NCBI RefSeq assembly: GCF_000012945.1
Contig: NC_007509.1
Span: forward strand, 496,001 to 560,000
DNA: 64,000 nucleotides
Direction of reading: 5' to 3'
Source of the DNA: Burkholderia lata
GTDB lineage: Bacteria; Pseudomonadota; Gammaproteobacteria; Burkholderiales; Burkholderiaceae
Part shown: positions 17,881 through 26,313 of the stretch, one piece after another
Layout: each line of letters opens with the position of its first letter
Numbering within the stretch: the stretch's first letter is position 1
Notes under the pieces: generated by a model
What the model was told of the DNA's origin: nothing
Databases searched by the model: none
What the model saw: the letters and a program-made list of their open reading frames with translations, nothing else
Position numbers and translations under genes: made by a program

Positions 17881-18774
17881 TCACGCGCGCCGCTCGAGAT
17901 ACTCGCAAAGAAACTCGATGAACACACGCACCTTCGCCGACAGGTTGAGCCGTTCCGGATACACCGCGTAGATATCCGACGGTGGCAGCGACCAGTCCGC
18001 GAGCACGCGTGTCAGCGCGCCCGAATCGATGAACGGTTGCGCGTCCCACTCGGACCGCACCAGCACGCCATGCCCGTCGATCGCCCAGCGCAGCGTCGCT
18101 TCGCCGTCGTTGCTGCTCATCACGCCATGCACCTTGACGAGTTCGTGGCGCTTGCCTTTCGTGAAGTGCCACGTGCCGTACGCGGTGTCGTTCTCGCGCA
18201 GCACGATGCAGCGGTGGCCGCGCAGGTCGCCGGGCACCTTCGGCACACCGTTCGCTTTCAGGTACGCGGGCGACGCGCAGACGAAACGCCGGTTCGCCGC
18301 GAGCTTGCGGCCCACCACGCGCTGGTCGGGCAGCTCGCCGAACCGGATCCCCACGTCGTACGCGAGCTCGGCGAGGTTCATCGGGCGATCGGTGAGTTCG
18401 AGCTGGATCTCGACTTCCGGATGACGATCGCGGAACGCGGACAGCGCGGGCACGATGTGGCGGCGCCCGAAGCCGAAGGTCGCGTTGACCTTGAGCAGGC
18501 CTTGCGGCTGGTTGCGGCTGCTCGATACCGTGCGCTCGAGTTCGTGCACCTGCTCGAGCAGTTTCGAACCGGTTGCGAGATACACCTCGCCCTCGTTGGT
18601 GAGCGCCAGCCGCCGCGTGGTGCGGTTCAGCAGCTTCACGCCGAGGCGCCGTTCGATCTGGTTGAGCCGTGCGCTGACGGCCGGCGGCGTGACGCCGAGG
18701 TCGCGCGCGAGCGCCGACAGGCTGCCGTGTGTGACGAGCCGTGCGAAGAATTCCAGGTCTGCGATCGGATCCAT
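17881..18774 (-). CDS. LysR-type regulator of the aconitase-like operon
   Basis: A 297-residue LysR regulator. The N-terminal winged HTH is LEFFARLVTHGSLSALARDL ... PPAVSARLNQIERRLGVKL; the rest is the two-lobed co-inducer domain. It belongs by look to the subgroup with NRTTRRLALTNEGEVYL after the HTH, as in DmlR, which controls D-malate use in E. coli. It is divergent from the leuC-like gene at 18891, 116 bp away, so it most likely senses the substrate handled by that operon. A dicarboxylate or hydroxy-acid ligand fits the neighbours but is inferred. Confidence 0.88.
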   Translation of the reverse strand: MDPIADLEFFARLVTHGSLSALARDLGVTPPAVSARLNQIERRLGVKLLNRTTRRLALTNEGEVYLATGSKLLEQVHELERTVSSSRNQPQGLLKVNATFGFGRRHIVPALSAFRDRHPEVEIQLELTDRPMNLAELAYDVGIRFGELPDQRVVGRKLAANRRFVCASPAYLKANGVPKVPGDLRGHRCIVLRENDTAYGTWHFTKGKRHELVKVHGVMSSNDGEATLRWAIDGHGVLVRSEWDAQPFIDSGALTRVLADWSLPPSDIYAVYPERLNLSAKVRVFIEFLCEYLERRA

Positions 18775-18806
18775 CTTAAAGTTTCATTTAATAATGGGTT
18801 AAGCTG

Positions 18807-18823
18807 CGCCTCATTTTAAGGCG
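18807..18823. promoter_or_regulatory. Putative LysR operator
   Basis: CGCCT and AGGCG form an inverted repeat around an AT-rich 7-bp centre (CATTTTA) in the 116-bp divergent gap. This is the form expected for a LysR box; a TTAAT/ATAAT-rich stretch next to it could supply the -10 element of either gene. Confidence 0.4.
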
Positions 18824-18890
18824 TCACCCTCCAAATTACACTTGCCGAAACGTCCGCACCCGGGCGTTTTCGCAACAAGGAGGGGGAACG

Positions 18891-20303
18891 ATGGGACAGA
18901 CGCTTTACCGGAAGATCGTGGCGAGCCACACGGTATCCCGCGTCGACGCGCAGCACGTCGTGCTGTACGCCGACCTGCACATCATGAACGAGTACACGAG
19001 CCCGCAGGCGTTCGCCGGGCTCGCGGCAAGGAACCTGCCGGTACGCTGCCCGGAAAAGCAGATGGGCATCGTCGATCACGTGATTCCGACGCATCCCGTT
19101 CCGGTCGGCCAGCGCATGATCGTCATCGACGCGGCGGCCAGCCAGGCCGCGAATTTCACGCGCAACTGCCGCCGGCACGGCATCCACCTGTTCGACGTCC
19201 AGGACACCGAACAGGGCATCGAGCACGTGGTCGCGCCCGAGATCGGGCTGATCCGGCCCGGCATGGTTGTGCTGTGCGGCGACAGCCACACGACGACCTA
19301 TGGTGCGCTGGGCGCGCTCGGCTTCGGCATCGGCACGTCGGAAGTCGAGCATGTGCTGGCGACGCAGACGCTGGTGTACCGCGTCGCGCGCGACATGCGC
19401 ATCCGCGTGGACGGCACGCTGCCGGCCGGCACCACGTCGAAGGATCTCGTGCTGTACATCATCTCGAAGATCGGCGCGCAGGGCGCGCGCGGCTTCGTCG
19501 TCGAGTACTGCGGGCCGGCGATCGACGCGCTGAGCGCCGAAGCGCGTATGACCCTGTGCAACATGACGGTCGAAGCTGGTGCGCGCGGCGCACTCATCGC
19601 GCCCGACGCGACGACGGTCGAATATGTCCGCGACCGGATCCGCGATCTGCCGGCGGCCCGCCTTGACGAGGCCGCCGCGCAGTGGACACAACTGCAATCC
19701 GACGCCGACGCGCCGTTCGACGTCACGCATCGCTTCAATGCGGCGGACGTCGCGCCGTTCGTGACCTGGGGCACGAGCCCCGACCAGGCCATCGCGATTA
19801 CCGCGCGCATTCCGGCGCTGTCGGCCGAGCCGCTCGAACGCGACAACGCGCGCAAGGCGCTCGATTACATGGGACTCGATGCCGGGCAGCCGATCGATGG
19901 CCTGCATATCGACCACGTGTTCATCGGGTCGTGCACCAATGCGCGCATCGAAGACCTGCGCGCCGTGGCGGACGTCGTGCGCGGCCGCACGGTCGCGCCG
20001 TCGGTGCGCGCGATGGTCGTACCGGGGTCGGTCGCGGTGCGCGAACAGGCCGAGCGCGAAGGCGTCGCGCGCACACTGATCGACGCCGGATTCGAATGGC
20101 GCCAGCCCGGCTGCTCGATGTGCCTCGCGATGAACGACGACATCCTCGCGCCCGGCCAGCGCTGCGCGTCGACGACGAATCGCAATTTCGAGGGCCGCCA
20201 GGGACGTGGCGCCCGCACCCACCTGATGAGTCCGGCGATGGCCGCCGCCGCCGCGCTGGCCGGACGCATCGTCGACGTACGCAAGGAGTTCGATCATGCG
20301 TGA
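18891..20303 (+). CDS. Aconitase-family (LeuC-like) dehydratase, large subunit
   Basis: A 470-residue large subunit of the isopropylmalate-isomerase group. Iron-sulfur ligands are visible in GSCTNARIEDLRA and in GCSMCLAMNDD (C-x2-C); CGDSHTTTYGALGALGFGIG is the substrate/cluster loop. It resembles LeuC along its length, yet the early segment VDHVIPTHPVP differs from the SDHNVPTT consensus of leucine-biosynthetic LeuC, so it probably acts on another substrate. Context supports this: LysR control, and a 2-hydroxycarboxylate carrier in the same operon rather than leuB. It overlaps the small-subunit gene by 8 bp. Hydration or isomerisation of a methylmalate-type acid is my inference. A GGAGG site lies upstream. 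Confidence 0.88.
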   Translation: MGQTLYRKIVASHTVSRVDAQHVVLYADLHIMNEYTSPQAFAGLAARNLPVRCPEKQMGIVDHVIPTHPVPVGQRMIVIDAAASQAANFTRNCRRHGIHLFDVQDTEQGIEHVVAPEIGLIRPGMVVLCGDSHTTTYGALGALGFGIGTSEVEHVLATQTLVYRVARDMRIRVDGTLPAGTTSKDLVLYIISKIGAQGARGFVVEYCGPAIDALSAEARMTLCNMTVEAGARGALIAPDATTVEYVRDRIRDLPAARLDEAAAQWTQLQSDADAPFDVTHRFNAADVAPFVTWGTSPDQAIAITARIPALSAEPLERDNARKALDYMGLDAGQPIDGLHIDHVFIGSCTNARIEDLRAVADVVRGRTVAPSVRAMVVPGSVAVREQAEREGVARTLIDAGFEWRQPGCSMCLAMNDDILAPGQRCASTTNRNFEGRQGRGARTHLMSPAMAAAAALAGRIVDVRKEFDHA

Positions 20304-20934
20304 GCACGCCTCCGTCACCGGCATTGCCGCGCCGCTGCCGCTGAACAATCTCGATACCGACCAGATCATGCCGAAGCAGTTTCTGCTCGGCATCGACAAG
20401 TCGGGGCTCGCGCGCGGCGTGCTGTACGACCTCCGTCACGACGGCTCGGGCGCGCGTCGGCCGGATTTCGTATTGAACCGCCCGGAGTATCAAGAGGCGC
20501 GCATCCTGGTGGCTGGCGCCAATTTCGGCTGCGGCTCCAGCCGCGAACACGCGGTGTGGGGCTTGCAGCAGGCGGGCTTCGACGCGGTGATCGCGCCGAG
20601 CTTCGGCGAGATCTTCTACTTCAACGCGCTGAACAACCGGCTGTTGCTGGTGATGCTCGATCCGGCCGTCGTGTCGACGCTCGTCGAACAGGCGCGCAAC
20701 CCGGCTACGTGCACGTTGACGATCGACGTGCTGCGCCAGGTCGTCAGGACAGCAGAGGGAAGCGAGTACCCGTTCGACCTGCCCGAGCGGCAGAAGCGCA
20801 TGTTCGTCGAAGGGCGGGACATGATCGGCATGACGCTCGCCGATCGCGATGCGATCGATGCGTTCGAGGCGCGCCATCACGCGGCCAGCCCGTGGATGAA
20901 GATCGATTTGCCGAAGCAGCAGCGCGCGGTGTGA
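20296..20934 (+). CDS. Aconitase-family (LeuD-like) dehydratase, small subunit
   Basis: A 212-residue swivel-domain subunit that pairs with the preceding protein. Signatures are PLPLNNLDTDQIMPKQFL (residues 12-29) and the GANFGCGSSREHAVWGL loop. Its start lies inside the last codons of the large subunit, ensuring coupled translation. The substrate loop FLLGIDKSGLARGVLYDL differs from typical biosynthetic LeuD (FLKSIKRTGFG type), again arguing for a catabolic substrate. Confidence 0.88.
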   Translation: MREHASVTGIAAPLPLNNLDTDQIMPKQFLLGIDKSGLARGVLYDLRHDGSGARRPDFVLNRPEYQEARILVAGANFGCGSSREHAVWGLQQAGFDAVIAPSFGEIFYFNALNNRLLLVMLDPAVVSTLVEQARNPATCTLTIDVLRQVVRTAEGSEYPFDLPERQKRMFVEGRDMIGMTLADRDAIDAFEARHHAASPWMKIDLPKQQRAV

Positions 20935-21036
20935 AAAGGGCGTTTCGGCGCCCGCAGCACGGGGCCGGACGCGCACTGCGCGATTTCGTCCGGCCCTGCC
21001 GATGTGCGAACTCAATACAAAAAACGGAGACATGAC

Positions 21037-22359
21037 ATGGAAGCTTCCCCCGTGCAGACGAGCCTGCCGCCGTCCACGCCGCTCGCGTGGCTGCTGAACC
21101 TGAAGATCGGCGGGATGCCGCTGCCGATGTTCGTCGCGATCGCGGCCGTCACGATCCTGGCGGCCGCGACGAAGCGGCTGCCGAACGACATGATCGGCGG
21201 CTTCGCGGTGCTGATGCTGTCCGGGCTGCTGCTCGGCGAGATCGGCCGGCGGATCCCGGTGTTCCGGCATATCGGCGGCCCCGCGATCCTGTGCCTGTTC
21301 GTGCCGTCGGCGCTGCTGGGCTACCGGCTGATGGACGACGCGACGCTCAAGGCGATCACGGTGACGATGAAGACGGCCAATCTTCAGTATCTCTACATCG
21401 CGTGCCTGGTCGCCGGGAGCATCCTCGGGATGAACCGCAAGATCCTGATCCAGGGCTTCCTCAAGATGTTCGTGCCGCTGCTCGTCGGTACCGTGGCCGC
21501 GATCGCGGCCGGGATCGCCGTGGGCTTCGCGTTCGGCTACGACCCGCAGCATACGTTCTTCTATATCGTGATGCCGATCCTCGGCGGCGGCATCGGCGAG
21601 GGCATCCTGCCGCTGTCGATCGGCTATGCGGAGATCACCGGCGCCGCGCAGGGCCACCTGATCGCGATGATGGTGCCGGCTGCGCTGATCGGCAATGTCG
21701 TCGCGATCCTCGCGAGCGGCATGTTGAAACGCTTCGGCGAAAAGCATCGCCGCTACAGCGGCGACGGCCTGCTGGTGAAGACCGGCGAGGATCGCGAGCT
21801 GCTCGCCGCGCAGCAGGCCGAGGCCAGGCTGGACCTGCGGCTGATGGGCTTCGGCCTGCTGCTCGCGTGCACGCTGTTCATTCTCGGCGGGTTGCTGGCG
21901 CCGCTCACGGGCATTCCGGGGCCGGTGTTGATGATCGTCGCGGCGGCCGTGCTGAAGGTGTGCCGCGCGATTCCCGAGTCGATGGAGATCGGCGCGTACC
22001 AGATGTACAAGTTCATGTCGACGAACCTGACGTTCGCGATCCTCGTCGGGCTCGGCACGCTGTTCGTGTCGTGGGACAAGCTTGTCGGCGCGTTCTCGCC
22101 CGGGTATTTCGTGATTTGCGCGTCGATCGTGATCGCGATGGTGGTCTCCGGCTTCTTCGTCGGCGCCGCGCTGAAGATGTATCCGGTCGAATCCGCGATC
22201 ATCACCGCCTGCCATAGCGGGCTGGGCGGCACCGGCGACGTCGCGATCCTGTCGTCGTCGAACCGGATGGGGCTGATGCCGTTCGCGCAGATCTCGACAC
22301 GCATCGGCGGCGCCGCGATGGTCGTGTTCGCGACGATCGTGATGAAGTGGCTGCATTGA
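21037..22359 (+). CDS. 2-hydroxycarboxylate transporter, CitS/MaeN/CimH family
   Basis: A 440-residue inner-membrane carrier with about 11-12 hydrophobic helices. It matches the 2-hydroxycarboxylate transporter family: PLPMFVAIAAV start, re-entrant-loop motifs GGGIGEGILPLSIGYAE and HSGLGGTGDVAILSSSNRMGLMPFAQISTR (the two GGxG loops), and a final AMVVFATIVMKWLH. Members import citrate, malate or citramalate-like acids with Na+ or H+. ATG 21037 follows ACGGAGA at good distance. It ends the leuC-like/leuD-like operon, which suggests the enzymes act on an imported hydroxy-acid. Confidence 0.9.
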   Translation: MEASPVQTSLPPSTPLAWLLNLKIGGMPLPMFVAIAAVTILAAATKRLPNDMIGGFAVLMLSGLLLGEIGRRIPVFRHIGGPAILCLFVPSALLGYRLMDDATLKAITVTMKTANLQYLYIACLVAGSILGMNRKILIQGFLKMFVPLLVGTVAAIAAGIAVGFAFGYDPQHTFFYIVMPILGGGIGEGILPLSIGYAEITGAAQGHLIAMMVPAALIGNVVAILASGMLKRFGEKHRRYSGDGLLVKTGEDRELLAAQQAEARLDLRLMGFGLLLACTLFILGGLLAPLTGIPGPVLMIVAAAVLKVCRAIPESMEIGAYQMYKFMSTNLTFAILVGLGTLFVSWDKLVGAFSPGYFVICASIVIAMVVSGFFVGAALKMYPVESAIITACHSGLGGTGDVAILSSSNRMGLMPFAQISTRIGGAAMVVFATIVMKWLH

Positions 22360-22461
22360 CGATCGCAGCCGCTCGATCGTGACGCATGCGAGGGTTCGTT
22401 CGTCGGCGCGGCGACGCCTGAATCCGGCGCTGACCGGCGAACATCCGGGATGCGTCGAGCG

Positions 22462-23901
22462 TCAGCGATTGAGCTCCTCGAGCCGCACGCCGTTGGTCCT
22501 CGGGCCGAACGTGCCGATGACGATGACCACGACGAGCATGAACACGGTGATCCCGGTGAACACGCCGGACACGCCGAAATCCTTCAGCAGCGCCGCGATG
22601 ATGAAGCCCGACATCATCGCGCCGGCGCGGCTGGCCGAATACGCGATGCCGCTCGCGCGGGAGCGCACCTCGGTCGGAAACAGCTCGCACTGGTACGCGT
22701 GATAGGCGACGGAGATCGTCTGCCCGGCGAGGCTGATCAGCACGCCGAGCACGATGAGCGGCGCAACGGTCTTGACCTGCGCGAACGCGAGCCCGCAGGC
22801 GATCACGGCCAGCGCACCGCCGACGATCAGGTGCTTGCGCTGGATCCGGTCCGCATAGCGCATCGCGAGCAGCGGCCCGGCCGGCATCGCGAATGCGATG
22901 ACGAACGCATACAACAGGCTCTTCGTGACGGTGATGCCCTGGCCGATCAACAGTGTCGGCACCCAGTTCGCGAATCCGTAGTAGCCGATGGCCTGGCAGA
23001 AGTTGAACGCGACGAGCATCAGCAGGCGGGCGCGATAGGGTGCGCGCCACAATGCTGCGAACGCCGCGCGGTGTACTTCGGGAGCCTCGCTTGCCGGCGC
23101 GGGCGGCGGCAGCGGCATGCCCGATTCGCGCTCGGCGATCGCTTCCATCCGGCTCACGATCCGTTCGCTTCGTTCGGCATCGCCGTGCGCGGCCAGCCAC
23201 CGTGGGCTTTCGGGTACCGCACGACGGATGAACCAGACGATCACGGCGCCGGCCGAGCCGGCCAGCACCACGACGCGCCAGCCGTCGAGCCCGAATACCG
23301 TCGTGGGCACGAGCCACCACGACAGGATCGCCGCGACCGGCGCGGCGGCGAACATCACGACCTGGTTGAACGCGATCGCGCGGCCCCGCATGTGCTGCGG
23401 GACGAGTTCGGTCACGTAGGTGTCGATCGTGACGATCTCGAGCCCGACGCCGATGCCGGTGATGAAGCGCCACAACAGCACGCCCTCGGGCGTCGTCTGG
23501 AACGCCATGATGGCCGAGCCGATCGAGTACCACAGCAGCGAGTACGTGAAGACGGCGCGGCGCCCGTAGCGGTCCGGCATCCAGCCGAAGCCGAACGTGC
23601 CGACGAACAGCCCCGCGAAGGTCGCCGCGATGAAGGCGGCGATGCCGGTGAAGCCGAAGAATGCCTGCGTGGTGGTCTGCAGCAGGCCGCTTTTTGCCAT
23701 GCCCGGTGCGATGTAGCCAGTGAAGATCAGGTCGTAGACTTCGAAGAAGCCGCCGAGGGAAATCAGCAGCACGAGCATCCACTGGTGCCGCGTGATCGGC
23801 AGCCGGTCCATGCGCGCGGAGATGTCCGCGCCGGCGCGGATGCCGGCGCGTACCTGCGGCGTATCGAGCGGGGCGCCGCCCGCGGTGACGGTCTGATGCA
23901 T
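22462..23901 (-). CDS. MFS transporter
   Basis: A 479-residue major facilitator with 12 predicted helices. The A-loop is GFGWMPDRYGRRAVFTYSLL and the second-half equivalent is MRYADRIQRKHLIVGGAL; ESPRWLA lies in the middle loop, as in the sugar/aromatic-acid porter branches. ATG 23901 has AGGAG upstream; a longer in-frame start at 23931 lacks one. It is the last gene of the minus-strand unit behind the HMG-CoA-lyase-like and CoA-transferase genes and is convergent with the 2-hydroxycarboxylate carrier, so it is probably a carrier for the same or a related acid. Confidence 0.88.
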   Translation of the reverse strand: MHQTVTAGGAPLDTPQVRAGIRAGADISARMDRLPITRHQWMLVLLISLGGFFEVYDLIFTGYIAPGMAKSGLLQTTTQAFFGFTGIAAFIAATFAGLFVGTFGFGWMPDRYGRRAVFTYSLLWYSIGSAIMAFQTTPEGVLLWRFITGIGVGLEIVTIDTYVTELVPQHMRGRAIAFNQVVMFAAAPVAAILSWWLVPTTVFGLDGWRVVVLAGSAGAVIVWFIRRAVPESPRWLAAHGDAERSERIVSRMEAIAERESGMPLPPPAPASEAPEVHRAAFAALWRAPYRARLLMLVAFNFCQAIGYYGFANWVPTLLIGQGITVTKSLLYAFVIAFAMPAGPLLAMRYADRIQRKHLIVGGALAVIACGLAFAQVKTVAPLIVLGVLISLAGQTISVAYHAYQCELFPTEVRSRASGIAYSASRAGAMMSGFIIAALLKDFGVSGVFTGITVFMLVVVIVIGTFGPRTNGVRLEELNR

Positions 23902-24065
23902 GTTGTCTCCTGATCCTCTGACGGGCGGCATGCTTCTTCGAGCTGCCTGCCCTGATAACGGTTATAGGCGCACGCGGCGTGGACGGCGCGCGGAATGCCT
24001 GGCAGCGCGCGACCGGGCCTGCGTCGAAGCCGGCAGGCCGCTGCCGGGCCGGCGTCGGCTATCGC

Positions 24066-25217
24066 TCATGCGATCGCGCGGCGTGTCAGCCGTGCCAGCA
24101 CTTCCTGCGTGTGCTCGCCGACGCGCGCGAGCGCCTGGCGCACGCCGGGCCGCCGTCCGCCCATCGTGATCGGCAGCAGGACGACATCGGTCGTGCGGCC
24201 GTCGTCGGTCTGCATCGGCACCAGTCCGCCGCTCGCTTTCAGGTGCGGATCGTCGAGCAGTTGCTCGGGACGGACGATCGGCGCATACGGAATGCCGGCC
24301 GCTTCGAGTTTCGGCGACAGCTCGGCGGCGCGATGGTCCTTCAGGATCGCGCCGAGCCGTTCGAGCAACCGCGGCCGCACGGCGACCCGCAGCGCGTTGG
24401 TGGCGAAATCCGGTTCGGCGGCGAGCGCGGGGCAGGCGAGCACGTCGCACAGCGTGACGAACTGCCGGTCGCTGACCGCGCCGATGAACAGCTGTTCGCC
24501 ATCCGCGAGCGTGAACACGTCGTAGACACTCCACGCCGACACGCGCGCAGGCATCGGCGGCGGCGGTTCGTGCGTCATCGCATACTGCTGCATGTGCTGC
24601 GCGCACAGGAACACGCAGTTCTCGAACAGCGCGCTCTGCACTTCCTGCCCGCGGCCGGTGCGCTCGCGTTCGCGCAGCGCGGCGAGCACGCCGATCGCCC
24701 CGAACATGCCGCCCATGATGTCGTTGACCGACGTGCCGGCGCGCAGCGGCCGGCCGACCGGCCCCGTCATGTAGGACAACCCGCCCATCATCTGCACGAC
24801 TTCGTCGAGCGCGAGGCGCCGGTCGTACGGGCCGGGCAGGAAGCCCTTGTGCGTCACGTAGACGAGCGCCGGGTAGCGGGCCGACAGCGTGTCGTAGTCG
24901 AGGCCGAGCGACGCCATCAGGCCGGGGCGGAAATTCTCGAGCATCACGTCGCAGGTACCGATCAGTTCGACCGCAGCCTCCCTGCCCTCGGGCGTATGGA
25001 GATCGAGCACGACGCTTTTCTTGTTGCGGTTGAACGAACGGAAGAAGCCGATGCCGAGGCCGGGCAGGTTGCGCGTCTTGTCGCCGCCGGGCGGCTCGAT
25101 CTTGATCACTTCGGCGCCGAGATCGGCGAGGATCATCCCGCACGTCGGCCCCATGACCATGTGCGTGAATTCGATGACGCGAATGCCGTCGAGTGGAAGT
25201 CGGGTGTCGTGGCTCAT
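24066..25217 (-). CDS. Class III (CaiB/BaiF) CoA-transferase
   Basis: A 383-residue cytosolic CoA-transferase. Family marks: GIRVIEFTHMVMGPTCGMILADLGAEVIKIEPP at the start (residues 10-42), NRNKKSVVLDL, and the active-site Asp in GTSVNDIMGGMFGAIGVLAAL. It moves CoA between carboxylic acids such as succinyl-CoA and a dicarboxylate. The start ATG 25217 lies 8 bp from the stop of the upstream lyase gene, so the two are co-transcribed. Together they would activate an acid to its CoA ester and then cleave it. Confidence 0.9.
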   Translation of the reverse strand: MSHDTRLPLDGIRVIEFTHMVMGPTCGMILADLGAEVIKIEPPGGDKTRNLPGLGIGFFRSFNRNKKSVVLDLHTPEGREAAVELIGTCDVMLENFRPGLMASLGLDYDTLSARYPALVYVTHKGFLPGPYDRRLALDEVVQMMGGLSYMTGPVGRPLRAGTSVNDIMGGMFGAIGVLAALRERERTGRGQEVQSALFENCVFLCAQHMQQYAMTHEPPPPMPARVSAWSVYDVFTLADGEQLFIGAVSDRQFVTLCDVLACPALAAEPDFATNALRVAVRPRLLERLGAILKDHRAAELSPKLEAAGIPYAPIVRPEQLLDDPHLKASGGLVPMQTDDGRTTDVVLLPITMGGRRPGVRQALARVGEHTQEVLARLTRRAIA

Positions 25218-25224
25218 GATGGGT

Positions 25225-26166
25225 TCAGGCGGTGGTGGTGGCGGCGATGGCGTGGGTAGCCGGCAGGCCCGCGCGCCACAGCGCGCCATGCAGCGTCTCG
25301 CCGTCCAGCCAGCGCGCGACCTTCGCGCGCAGCGTCAGCAGCGCGGCAAGGTCGATGCCGGTGTCGATCCCCATGTCGGCGAGCATGAACGCGAGGTCTT
25401 CACTCGATGCGTTGCCGCTCGCGCCGGGCGCATGCGGGCAGCCGCCGATGCCGGCGAGTGTCGCGTCGAAGCGTGCGACGCCCGTTTCGAGCGCCGCGTA
25501 CACGTTCGCGAGTGCGAGGCCGCGCGTGTCGTGAAAATGGCCGCACCAGAAACGCTCGCCTGCGGCGGCGCGCGCCTTGCCGAACAGTTCGCCGACGGCG
25601 GCCGGGCCCGCATAGCCGACCGTGTCGGCGATGCTCACGCGGTCGGCGCCGGCATCGAGCAGCGCATGCAGGTAACGCAGCACCGCCGACTGCTCGACGC
25701 GGCCCTGGATCGTGCAGCCGAACGCGGTGCCGATGCCGCCTTCGATCAGCGTCTTCGAGCCGGCCGCATCGCGTGCGGCGCGGATGCGTGCCACCTCGGC
25801 GACGACTTCATCGGGCGTCTTGCGCAGGTTCGCGATGCTGTGCGCGCGGCTCGCCGAGAGCGGCACCAGCATCAGGTCGGCGCCCGCGTCGATCGCGTGT
25901 TCCGCGCCCTTGAGATTCGGCACCAGCACCGACACGCACAGGCCGGGCAGCGTCTTCGCATACGCGACGAGCTCGGCCGTGTCGGCCAGTTGCGGGAGCA
26001 GGCGTGCCGGCACGAACGATCCGACCTCGATTTCGCGCTGGCCGGCGGCGTACGCGTCGCCGATCCACTCGATCTTGTGTTTCGTCGGAAGAATGCGCGG
26101 GATGCTTTGCAGCCCGTCGCGCAAGCCGACTTCGCGTATGACTGCCTGCTGGGGGAACGACCGCAT
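25225..26166 (-). CDS. HMG-CoA-lyase-family enzyme
   Basis: A 313-residue DRE-TIM metallolyase that cleaves 3-hydroxy-3-methyl acyl-CoA esters such as HMG-CoA. Motifs: REVGLRDGLQ at residues 11-20, metal-binding HFHDTRGLALANVYAAL, and the catalytic-Cys loop GIGGCPHAPGASGNASSED. GGAG lies ahead of the ATG. It is first in the operon lyase/CoA-transferase/MFS, divergent from a LysR gene. Leucine-pathway HMG-CoA lyases normally sit with liu genes, which are absent, so the true substrate may be HMG-CoA or citramalyl-CoA (giving pyruvate plus acetyl-CoA). That choice is inference. Confidence 0.88.
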   Translation of the reverse strand: MRSFPQQAVIREVGLRDGLQSIPRILPTKHKIEWIGDAYAAGQREIEVGSFVPARLLPQLADTAELVAYAKTLPGLCVSVLVPNLKGAEHAIDAGADLMLVPLSASRAHSIANLRKTPDEVVAEVARIRAARDAAGSKTLIEGGIGTAFGCTIQGRVEQSAVLRYLHALLDAGADRVSIADTVGYAGPAAVGELFGKARAAAGERFWCGHFHDTRGLALANVYAALETGVARFDATLAGIGGCPHAPGASGNASSEDLAFMLADMGIDTGIDLAALLTLRAKVARWLDGETLHGALWRAGLPATHAIAATTTA

Positions 26167-26222
26167 GTCGCTTGTCTCCGTTGATTTCGCCCGTGTCGAT
26201 GCACCGGCGTCGTGCTAACTTT

Positions 26223-26286
26223 AGACATTCCTGATGGACATTAAAGCGGTATTTCGGAACCGCCACGTTTCCGAAATGGAATGTCT
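26223..26286. promoter_or_regulatory. Nested palindromes, LysR operator region
   Basis: Two perfect 9-bp inverted repeats are nested in the divergent gap: AGACATTCC (26223-26231) with GGAATGTCT (26278-26286), and inside it ATTTCGGAA (26251-26259) with TTCCGAAAT (26269-26277), spaced 9 bp. This matches the recognition plus activation site layout of LysR regulators and should control both the lyase operon and the regulator gene at 26314. Confidence 0.6.
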
Positions 26287-26313
26287 GAATGCCTGATTGC
26301 CTGGAGACGGCGG

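Noticed and set aside
18816..20399. 527-codon frame opposite the LeuC-like gene
   Set aside because: Antisense shadow; the iron-sulfur motifs lie on the plus strand.
19921..22356. 811-codon minus frame across leuD-like and carrier genes
   Set aside because: His/Arg/Asp-rich shadow spanning two well-supported genes.
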